Shown: piece by piece, positions 40,601 to 52,600 of the stretch | Layout of the letters: every line of letters begins with the position of its first letter | How positions within the stretch are numbered: position 1 is the stretch's first letter | DNA from: Sipunculus nudus | Taxonomy: Eukaryota > Annelida > Sipuncula > Golfingiida > Sipunculidae | Length of the DNA: 64,000 bases | Direction: 5' to 3' | NCBI GenBank assembly: GCA_026874595.1 | Contig: CM049320.1 | Span: forward strand, 43,348,714-43,412,713 | Program-made: the position numbers and the translations under genes | The notes under the pieces: generated by a model | What the model saw: only the letters and a program-made list of their open reading frames with translations | Databases searched by the model: none | What the model was told of the DNA's origin: nothing

Positions 40601-43600
40601 GAATGTTCTGTACATCTCCATCTGTGGCCGAGACCCAACCATCAGGTATGGTGCTGGCTCTTGATTTGTTCTTCATGGATATCACAAGAATGCTGTGGGC
40701 CATAGTCATGTTTTCTTATAACAAGGACTGAACAACATCAACTCCAGGGAAATATGTAAACGTTCACCTGGGGATGTGTATGTTATGTATATTACTTATT
40801 GACAGGACTGTGATGATGGCTATACCAGACCAGGAGACGGGATTTACCTGGGGATGTGTATGTAATGTATATTACTGATTGACAGGACTGTGCTGATGGC
40901 TACACCAGATCAGGAGACGGGATTTACCTGGGGATGTTTATTTTATGTATATTACTTATTGACAGGACTGTGATGATGGCTATACCAGATCAGGAGACGG
41001 GATTTACCTGGGGATGTGTATGTAATGTATATTACTGATTGACAGGACTGTGCTAATGGCTATACCAGATCAGAAGACGGGATTTACCTGGGGATGTGTA
41101 TGTTATGTATATTACTTATTGACAGGACTGTGATGATGGCTATACCAGATCAGGAGTCGGGATTTACCTGGGGATGTGTATGTAATGTATATTACTGATT
41201 GACAGGACTGTGCTGAAGGCTATACCAGATAAGAAGACGGGATTTACCTGGGGATGTGTATGTAATGTATATTACTGATTGACAGGACTGTGCTAATGGC
41301 TATACCAGATCAGAAGACGGGATTTACCTGGGGATGTGTATGTTATGTATATTACTGATTGACAGGACTGTGCTGAAGGCTATACCAGATAAGAAGACGG
41401 GATTTACCTGGAGATGTGTATGTAATATATATTACTGATTGACAGGACTGTGCTGAAGGCTATACCAGATAAGAAGACGGTATTTACCTGGGGATGTGTA
41501 TGTAATGTATATTACTGATTGACAGGACTGTGCTAATGGCTATACCAGATCAGAAGACGGGATTTACCTGGGGATGTGTATGTTATGTATATTACTTATT
41601 GACAGGACTGTGATGATGGCTATACCAGATCAGGAGTCGGGATTTACCTGGGGATGTGTATGTAATGTATATTACTGATTGACAGGACTGTGCTGAAGGC
41701 TATACCAGATAAGAAGACGGGATTTACCTGGGGATGTGTATGTAATGTATATTACTGATTGACAGGACTGTGCTAATGGCTATACCAGATCAGAAGACGG
41801 GATTTACCTGGGGATGTGTATGTTATGTATATTACTGATTGACAGGACTGTGCTGAAGGCTATACCAGATAAGAAGACGGGATTTACCTGGAGATGTGTA
41901 TGTAATATATATTACTGATTGACAGGACTGTGCTGAAGGCTATACCAGATAAGAAGACGGTATTTACCTGGGGATGTGTATGTAATGTATATTACTGATT
42001 GACAGGACTGTGCTGAAGGCTATACCAGATAAGAAGACGGGATTTACCTGGGGATGTGTATGTTATGTATATTACTGATTGACAGGACTGTGATGATGGC
42101 TATACCAGATCAGGAGATGAGATTTACCTGGGGGTGTGTATGTAATGTATATTACTGATTGACAGGACTGTGCTGAAGGCTATACCAGATCAGGAGACGG
42201 GATTTACCTGGGGATGTGTATGTTATGTATATTACTGATTGACAGGACTGTGCTGAAGGCTATACCAGATCAGGAGATGAGATTTACCTGGGGATGTGTA
42301 TGTAATGTATATTACTGATTGACAGGACTGTGCTGAAGGCTATACCAGATCAGGAGATGAGATTTACCTGGGGATGTGTATGTAATGTATATTACTGATT
42401 GACAGGACTGTGCTGATGGCTATACCAGATCAGGAGATGGGATTCACCTGGGGATGTGTATGTTATGTATATTACTTCTTGACAGGACTGTGCTGATGGC
42501 TATACCAGATAAGGAGATGGGATTTACCTGGGGGTGTGTATGTAATGTATATTACTGATTGACAGGACTGTGCTGATGGCTACACCAGATCAGGAGATTA
42601 GATTTACCTGGGGATGTGTATGTTATGTATATTACTGATTGACAGGACTGTGCTGATGGCTATACCAGATTAGGAGATGGGATTTACCTGGGGGTGTGTA
42701 TGTAATGTATATTACTGATTGACAGGACTGTGCTGATGGCTACACCAGATCAGGAGATGAGATTTACCTGGGGATGTGTATGTTATGTATATTACTGATT
42801 GACAGGACTGTGCTGATGGCTACACCAGATCAGGAGATGAGATTTACCTGGGGATGTTTATTTTATGTATATAACTTCTTGACAGGACTGTGCTGATGGC
42901 TATACCAGATCAGGAAATGGGATTTACCTAGGGATGTGTATGTAATGTATATTACTGATTGACAGGACTGTGCTAATGGCTATACCAGATCAGAAGACGG
43001 GATTTACCTGGGGATGTTTATTTTATGTATATTACTTATTGACAGGACTGTGATGATGGCTATACCAGATCAGGAGACGGGATTTACCTGGGGATGTGTA
43101 TGTAATGTATATTACTGATTGACAGGACTGTGCTAATGGCTATACCAGATCAGAAGACGGAATTTACCTGGGGATGTGTATGTTATGTATATTACTTATT
43201 GACAGGACTGTGATGATGGCTATACCAGATCAGGAGTCGGGATTTACCTGGGGATGTGTATGTAATGTATATTACTGATTGACAGGACTGTGCTGAAGGC
43301 TATACCAGATAAGAAGACGGGATTTACCTGGGGATGTGTATGTAATGTATATTACTGATTGACAGGACTGTGCTAATGGCTATACCAGATCAGAAGACGG
43401 GATTTACCTGGGGATGTGTATGTAATGTATATTACTGATTGACAGGACTGTGCTGAAGGCTATACCAGATAAGAAGACGGGATTTACCTGGAGATGTGTA
43501 TGTAATGTATATTACTGATTGACAGGACTGTGCTGAAGGCTATACCAGATAAGAAGACGGTATTTACCTGAGGATGTGTATGTAATGTATATTACTGATT

Positions 43601-46600
43601 GACAGGACTGTGCTGAAGGCTATACCAGATAAGAAGACGGGATTTACCTGGGGATGTGTATGTTATGTATATTACTGATTGACAGGACTGTGATGATGGC
43701 TATACCAGATCAGGAGATGAGATTTACCTGGGGGTGTGTATGTAATGTATATTACTGATTGACAGGACTGTGCTGAAGGCTATACCAGATCAGGAGACGG
43801 GATTTACCTGGGGATGTGTATGTTATGTATATTACTGATTGACAGGACTGTGCTGAAGGCTATACCAGATCAGGAGATGAGATTTACCTGGGGATGTGTA
43901 TGTAATGTATATTACTGATTGACAGGACTGTGCTGAAGGCTATACCAGATCAGGAGATGAGATTTACCTGGGGATGTGTATGTAATGTTTATTACTGATT
44001 GACAGGACTGTGCTGATGGCTATACCAGATCAGGAGATGGGATTCACCTGGGGATGTGTATGTTATGTATATTACTTCTTGACAGGACTGTGCTGATGGC
44101 TATACCAGATAAGGAGATGGGATTTACCTGGGGGTGTGTATGTAATGTATATTACTGATTGACAGGACTGTGCTGATGGCTACACCAGATCAGGAGATTA
44201 GATTTACCTGGGGATGTGTATGTTATGTATATTACTGATTGACAGGACTGTGCTGATGGCTATACCAGATTAGGAGATGGGATTTACTTGGGGGTGTGTA
44301 TGTAATGTATATTACTGATTGACAGGACTGTGCTGATGGCTACACCAGATCAGGAGATGAGATTTACCTGGGGATGTGTATGTTATGTATATTACTGATT
44401 GACAGGACTGTGCTGATGGCTACACCAGATCAGGAGATGAGATTTACCTGGGGATGTTTATTTTATGTATATAACTTCTTGACAGGACTGTGCTGATGGC
44501 TATACCAGATCAGGAAATGGGATTTACCTAGGGATGTGTGCACCATGTGAGTGTAATGGACATTCTTCAAGCTGTGACCCAGATACAGGTGTCTGTCTGG
44601 TAAGTGGATGATAAATAAAACGTGCCACCCAAAAAACGGTTAATTGGAAAATATGTCTTAATCAAAATTAGGTCATGCAAATTTAGGTTAGTTAGATTTA
44701 TTGCCATTGATATTTTCAAAAATTCTCATGGCTGCATTTACTTATGTATGGTTTTGATATATTATACAGAGAATCATAATTTTAACTACTCACAACAAGA
44801 AAATTGAACCATAGAACAAAACCAACATAACTGTTATTTAAGAATATTTTACAAATGAATGATGTAGATAAAAGAAAGAAATTTATGACCAAGTTGTTGC
44901 AGAAAACTAACAATATTGTTCTATTGGAAGATTTAAGCTTTCAAAACCATTTCACACAAGTAGAATAGTTGGTCAGTGTTAGGTCAGCTGATATATGTGA
45001 AAGGATTGTGATTTTTTTGGTGACCAACACCATGTAAGTTGACAAAACCCTGAGATAACTGCTGTAGGAAGTATCTTGACACACGGTCATTACAGGAATG
45101 TCAGCACAATACTGAAGGAGAAAGTTGTGAGCGATGTGCTGATGGTTACTATGGAGACGCGACTCGAGGTACCAGCAGTGACTGTAGAGTGTGCCCTTGT
45201 CCTCTGACCACTCCATCCAATCAGTGAGTGATGGATATGATCCACATGATTTTTGTATCAACCAATCAGTGAGTAGTGGGTGTAGCCAGTGTGGTTTCTG
45301 TATCAACCAATCAGTGAGTAGCTGGTGTGGCCAGTGTGGTTTCTGTATCAACCAATCAGTCAGTAATGGGTGTGACAAGTATGGTTTCTGTATCAATCAG
45401 TCAGTGACTTATAAAAAAAGTAAAGATATGAAATTAATAAGTCAAAATATGAATGTTTTTGCTATAAAGAAATAAAGCCATGCTGTAGAAACTATAGATT
45501 CATAAAGAGTGTCACCAGCTATGACAGATTAAATGCAAATATCCATCCAAAATCTTAACCAGATTGAACTCCTCTCAGATCAGTGTAACAGCCTGTGTTA
45601 CATCTTACTCGATCGCAGATTCTCCAGGACCTGTCGTCTAGATCCAGATGGTCAGGTGACCTGCCTGAACTGTCAAGAAGGGTATACTGGTCGTCGTTGT
45701 GAGCGCTGTGCTGCTGGGTACGAGGGCAATCCTCTACAACCTGGAAGACCCTGTGTGAAGAAAGGTACACATTTTCAAATGATAGCCATATGTCATAGCT
45801 GTACATGAATCCATCACTTGGTGTTTTAAGAGTTTCATTTTCTGGTTTTGATACAAAGTTTAATCAGTTGTGATGGATGTTTTATTTGTTGTATTAAACA
45901 TTGTCTAATCAGTGAGGCTGTGCATGGCAGGTAGTCTAGATAACTAAGGTGAAACACAGGGCAAGTAGCAAATATCAGTGAATGATAAATCCATGAGAAA
46001 TAGCACAACTTAATATAAGGGAGCAAGTTAAGTTTGAATTGAAATAATCCTTGTGAGGTGACAACAGGACCTGTACATGATTTTCAAATGTGTGAAATCA
46101 AAGTTCTTTACAGATCAGTAAAAAATGGCAATTTTCAAGTGAATCAAATGCAGCATTGTGAGATCATGTTTTCACATTGATATATATATCCCAGGGTGAT
46201 TGTCTGTCTGTGTATCTTCCTTAGATGCCTGTGACTGTGATCCACGAGGAACCAAACCAGACACTGCTTGTGATCCTAGAACTAGACAGTGTCAGTGCAA
46301 GGTCAGTCATATCAGTATCACAAGTCATTAAAACACAGCAGTTCATTTTACAAAACAGCTACAGATATTTTTACCACAGATATGTTATGGTAATGTATAC
46401 ACTAATCTGACCTTGTTTATCTTGGCATACAGCCAGCTGAAGTGACAACACCAGCACTAGGCTAAAAGTTCAGTATTTTTCATTTACATTTAGTTTTGCA
46501 CTTCAAAGCTTCATTTTATCATTGTAGTATAATGACTTTTTATTATTTATGAAGATGGTCACATTTCACAAGGTGGTAGCTTTTTTGTCACAAGGGTAAT

Positions 46601-49600
46601 TTTGACCATTTTTTTTTTAAATTTATTATTATTTAGTGGGGTTGATCTATCCCTAGGAGAAGTGTCAAGGCTCTAACTTCACCTTTTAGAGACAAGATAA
46701 AATATTAAACATAAAAATTTCTTATATATCATCTGTATTCTTATAACTTTAATGATTGTTTTTACCATGAAGCACTTTTTTCACAAAACATGAAATATCT
46801 CAGCAACCTCTTATGTTATAAACTCCAAATTTAAATAAAGTTAACATCTAATGCCCTTACATATATGTTACGTCTTTGTACTGACTCTCCTTCTGTGTTT
46901 TCTCAAGCAATATATCTTGACAAGATTTTCTTGAAAAATGTCTGCAGTGTACAAAATTACTGTGACCATGTTTGAACAATTACTGTGTCTCTATGAAGTG
47001 ATCACATGATTTATTCAGTAGAACTGATAGCTTACAAATCAGGGTACATATACAACTTTAAATATATTGTAAAAACCATACAAATAATGTCATGGCAATA
47101 AATACTCTGATGGTGTGACTGCTTGGCAGAAACTGCTTTCACTCCAACACATGTAATGAAATCTACATGAATATATGCTTGTCTCTTATTTAGTCTGTAA
47201 AGACCTCATGCCTAAATTGTATCCCCACACAAAGTCGTGATAATATGGTTTCACGACGGTCCCGCCGCCGCCGCCGCCAAAAAACTTGTGAGCAGGATAA
47301 CTAAAAAAATATTTCACTGATCTTTTTCAAACTTTACATTTGTATAGATATAGGTAAGGGGACGAAGCCTATTTAAAATGGGGTCATGAACTATGCTAGG
47401 AGAGTGACCTTGACCTTGAATAGGTCCATTTTTGCTGAAAATAACACAAATTCTTAAATATCTCGAGTAAGCTTGCATGGACTGGTCCAAAAATCAAGGT
47501 GACCGAAGATCTTGGATAGCCTTGTGATATACCGGAAACTGGTGGTGCCACCTATTATCCTTTTCTTGTTTTCACGCCTTTTAATACTCCCATAATTGCC
47601 ACTTGAAAGTACTGTAAGCATTATAAGTCAAAAACTAATGGACAGATTTCTTTTAGAGATGGGTTATGGGATGAGGTCTATTTACATTTGGGTCATGACC
47701 TTTACCATGAGAGTGGCCTTGACCTTTAATGTGTCCATATTTGGTGAAAATCACACACCTCTTATGATATCTCCAGTGTTGATAGCCATATGGATTTCAA
47801 ATCTGACTTATGTATGGCCACCACTAAAGTAAGAACCCTATAGGTTCTAGGGTCAAAGGTCAAGGTCACAGGACACATCTTTAAAAAGATTGTGGATGAA
47901 TTTTCAGCCAAACAATTCATCTCAGATCTTTCATCTTGCACATATAGTTCACCTGCCAAGAGTGGAAGACCCCTATCAATTTTGAGGTCACAAGGTCAAA
48001 GGTGAAGGTCACAGGAGCCATCTGTCAAAAAATTAGTTTCTGGATGATAATTCCTGCTTTTATTGATGTATGGATTTCAAACTTGACTTGTATATGTCCC
48101 ATTGGAAAAGCAAGACCCGAATTGATTTTGGGGTCATGAGGTCAAAGGTCAAGGTCACAGGACACATCTTAAAAAAAAAGTGGATGCATTTTCAGCCAAA
48201 CATTTCATCTCAGATCTTTCATCTTGCACATGTAGTTCACCTGCCAAGAGAGGAAGACCCCTATCAGTTTTGAGGTCACAAGGTCAAAGGTGAAGGTCAC
48301 AGGAGCCATCTGTCCAAAAATTTGTTTCTGGATGATAATTCCTGCTTTTATTGATGTATAGATTTCAAACTTGACTTGTATATATCCCATTGGAAAAGCA
48401 AGACCCGAATTGATTTTGGGGTCACAGGACACATCTTTTAAAAGATCAAGGTCACAGGACCAACATCTTCAAAAAGATTGTTGATTGATAGATGGAAGAA
48501 AACAATAATTGCTAGCCAAGTGTCAGTATATGCTGCTAAAAATGGGGGCCTATTCTTAAAGGGGGGGGGGGCCTACTATGTCTGGGGATACTCTGGCTCC
48601 TACGTGCCAAGAAATGTCTAGTTTCTTTCTGGAAATGATTTTGGTGACTACCAAGTATTTTGTATCATTTTTGGAACAAATATGGATGTAAAAATGCTAT
48701 TTATAGGGCTATTAGTATGTACTAATTTATCTGCCCATTACATTTTAGATCACCATTTTCTAGACATCTTTTGTGGTAAAAAGAGCGTTACATATTGTTC
48801 ACCTAAATTAAGAGTGAAAACTTTTCCAGTGGGTTATGATATAAGGTAAAAACTTGCTTGTCATTTTAAAGTACTGTTCAGGAGCATTTACTTAAAGACC
48901 TTTAAATTTCTTACAGTTACATATTCCATCTTTTCTAAAATAAACAATCAAATAAATATGTCACTTTGAAAAAGTTAAACGGGACAACATAACTTCTTTC
49001 ATAAACTTACCCATCAACTTCCACAAAACCCACACAAATTGCTCAGTTCTACATCAGAAGTAGGCTTGACACCTCCAGCAGGTAAAAAGCTCCAAGTAAT
49101 GTTTTAAAATGACAGGCAAAATGTGCTTAGGTAAGCTTCCAAGAAAAAAATACACATCAGCATGTGACACGGGACATGCCAAAATGGCATCAACTGCAGG
49201 GACATTTTGTTTCATATAACTGAGACTTTAGTAATTAGAAAACAAATAATGGTACACTTGATTAGGACATGTTCTAAGCTTTCAGATGTTACAAAGATCA
49301 TGCCTGTAGGGGTTCTGAGGCCATCACAGTGGAGATTTAAGTAACTTTAAGTACAGCTTGCTTCGAAAAGCTACCACCTTCTGAAATGTGACCAGATACC
49401 TTAATGTTAATCTGTAAAACATTCAGCAAGTGACCATTACATCCCATACCTGAATGGAAGATATGCTGTTAAATAGCTGGACTTAAATGTGTTCACATGA
49501 TGAATTTGACTGTTATCCAGACCAATGTGCAGGGAGTGCGATGTGACAGGTGTGCCGATGGTTCATTTAACCTTGATGAGAACAATGTTGATGGTTGTAC

Positions 49601-52600
49601 CAAATGTTGGTGCTCCGGTCACTCTACACAGTGCCAGGGATCAGGCTACTACAAAGACTCAGTAAGTATATCTGACACGGTTGGTCTTACTGTACTTCCC
49701 CAGTGACAACAGCTATACCAAGTGTTGGTTCTCCAGTCACTCTACACAGTGCCAGGGATCAGGCTACTACAAGGAATCAGTAAGTATATCTGACATGGTT
49801 GGTCTCACTGTACTATCCCAGCGTCAACAACTATACCAAATGTTGGTGCTCCGGTCTCTCTACACAGTGCCAGGGATCAGGCTACTACAAAGACTCAGTA
49901 AGTATATCTGACACGGTTGGTCTCACTGTACTATCCCATTGTTAACAACTATACCAAGTGTTAGTTCTCCGGTCACTCTACACAGTGCCAGGGATCAGGC
50001 TACTACAAGGACTCAGTAAGTATATCTGACATGGTTGGTCTCACTGTACTTCCCCAGTGTCAACAGCTTTACCAAATGTTGGTGCTCCGGTCACCCTACA
50101 CAGTGCCAGGGATCAGGCTACTACAAAGACTCAGTAAGTATATCTGACATGTTTGGTCTCAATGTACTTCCCCAGTGTCAACAACTATACCAAATGTTGG
50201 TGCTCCAGTCACTGTACACAGTGCCAGGAATCAGGCTACTCTAAGGACTCTGGCATGGTTAGTGTAGCTGACCTTCAGAATTAATGTTTTCATTATTTGC
50301 AAGTTTGCAGATGATTTTTAAAAAAAGTTATGCCTGGCTAATTTTGAAATCAGAATTTAACATTTGATTCATCAGTTGATTATCGTTACAATATTAATAT
50401 CTTTATGAAATTAGGAGTCTGAAAAATTAACTTGACTAGCTTTAATAGAAGAAGTTCTGCAGCATCTTGATGAAATCAATAAGACGGTTGAATGTTACTG
50501 AATAAACCCTAAAATACCTTTGTGATACAGAGGTAGGAGGTTATTTATCTATATATTTATATATATTTTCATATGTAGTATAAATCAAAACACATGTACA
50601 CATGTATAAAATAACTGTGATTTTGGAATCCTGATTGCTTCTATAGCACTAAAATTTTCCATGGAATAATTCAGCCACATAGCTTTCTGCTTTGTGATGC
50701 TACGTGTCAGTCTCACCATTACTTGTCATGGAGTTGTCTTGTTACAGATAGTCCCTGTCTACATCTCTGATGGCACTCACAACTTTGCCATGACAACGCG
50801 CAGCAGGACGGACTTCATCACAGACGGGTTTACTGTCAACACAAGGAGAAAGGAGATCAAGTTTGAAGACCTGACCAGTGTCCAGCAGGACAGGCGCACC
50901 TTATTCTTCAACCTACCCCCAAGATTCAGGGGAAACCAGGTGAGGAAACAATAAAAACAAGACAGAGATTCAATGAAAACCAAGTGGGAACACGATAAGA
51001 CCAAGATTCAGGGGAAATTAGATGGGAAACAATAAAACAAGTCAGAGATTCATGGAAATCCAAGTGGGAAAACGATTAAACATTTAGGAAAAATTATATG
51101 GGGAAACAATAAAACAAGACAGAGATTCATTAAAACCAAGTGTGAAAACAATTAAACCAAAATTCAGGGGAAGCCAAGTGAGGAAACAATAAAAAAAAGA
51201 CATAGATTCATGGAATACCAAGTGGGAAAAGATTAAACTAAGATTCAGGGGAAATTAGGTGGAGAAACAATAAAACAAGACAGAGTTTCGTGGAAAACCA
51301 AGTGGGAAAACTATTAAACAAAAATTCAGGGGAAACCAGGTGAGGAAACAATAAAAACAAGACAGAGATTCATGGAAAACCAAGTGGGAAAAGGATTAAA
51401 CTTAGATTCAGGGGAAATTAGGTGGAGAAACAATAAAACAAGACAGAAATTCATGGAAAACCAAGTGGGAAAACTATTTAAACAAAATTCAGGGGAAACC
51501 AGGTGAGGAAACAATAAAAACAAGACAGAGATTCATGGAAAACCAAGTGGGGGAAAAGGATTAAACTAAGATTCAGGGGAAATTAGGTGGAGAAACAATA
51601 AAACAAGACAGAAATTCATGGAAAACCAAGTGGGAAAACTATTAAAACAAAATTCAGGGGAAACCAGGTGAGGAAACAATAAAAACAAGACAGAGATTCA
51701 TGGAAAACCAAGTGGGAAAATGATTAAACTAAGATTCTGGGGAAATTAGGTAGGGAAACAATGAAACAAGACAGAGATTCATGGAAAATTAAGTGGGAAA
51801 ACAATTAAACAAAAATTAAGGGGAAACCAGGTGGGGAAACAAATAACACAAGACCAAAATTCAGGGGAAACCAGATGGGAAACATTAAAAACAAGACCAA
51901 GATTCAGTGGAAACTATTGGGGAGAAATCTAAACAAGAGCAAGATTTCTGGTGAACCATATGAGAAACAATAAAAACAAGGCAAATTATAAGGGAATCCA
52001 ATTGGGAAACAATCAAACAAGACAAAGATTTATGGAATCTTGGTGGGAAATAATAAAAAAACAAGATGCATATTAAGGGGAACCAAGTGGAAAAGAATAA
52101 AAACAAGATCCAAATTCAGGGGAACCTGCAGTTTGGAAAAAAAAGATCAGAACCAATAGTCAGGGGAATATTGCTTCTTTCACTGTTAAAAAATTTAATC
52201 TTTACTCAATATGTGTACAGGAAAAAACATATATTCCACTCAATAAAGGTATCCAAACAAGACCAAAATGACATGAACAATTGCAGATATCAGATGACCT
52301 TTATCTTTTCACATATGGTTGTACTTGTGATTAATTTCCTGACAGTTCTTTGGGGATTCTTTTCTAGTGTATGCTTTCTTATATGTTACCGGCCTTGACG
52401 TTTGTTTAATATAACTCATATGACTGTTGTATTGCACAGCTGGCTTCTTATGGTGGATCCCTCACGTATCAGGTGTCATTCACAAAGTCAGACGATGAAG
52501 GCCGTGCTTACCGGGATGTTGATGTGGAACTTATTGTAAGTAAATCAGCTAGACTATTTATTAATTATTTCTCTGTCTGTCAAATGGACTGTATTGTCAG

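Noticed and set aside
49527-49534. Alternative exon 17 acceptor GTGCAG/GGA
   Set aside because: Using it would drop TNVQ and break the exact 47-codon match with exon 7; the upstream ATCCAG/ACC fits length, phase and homology.
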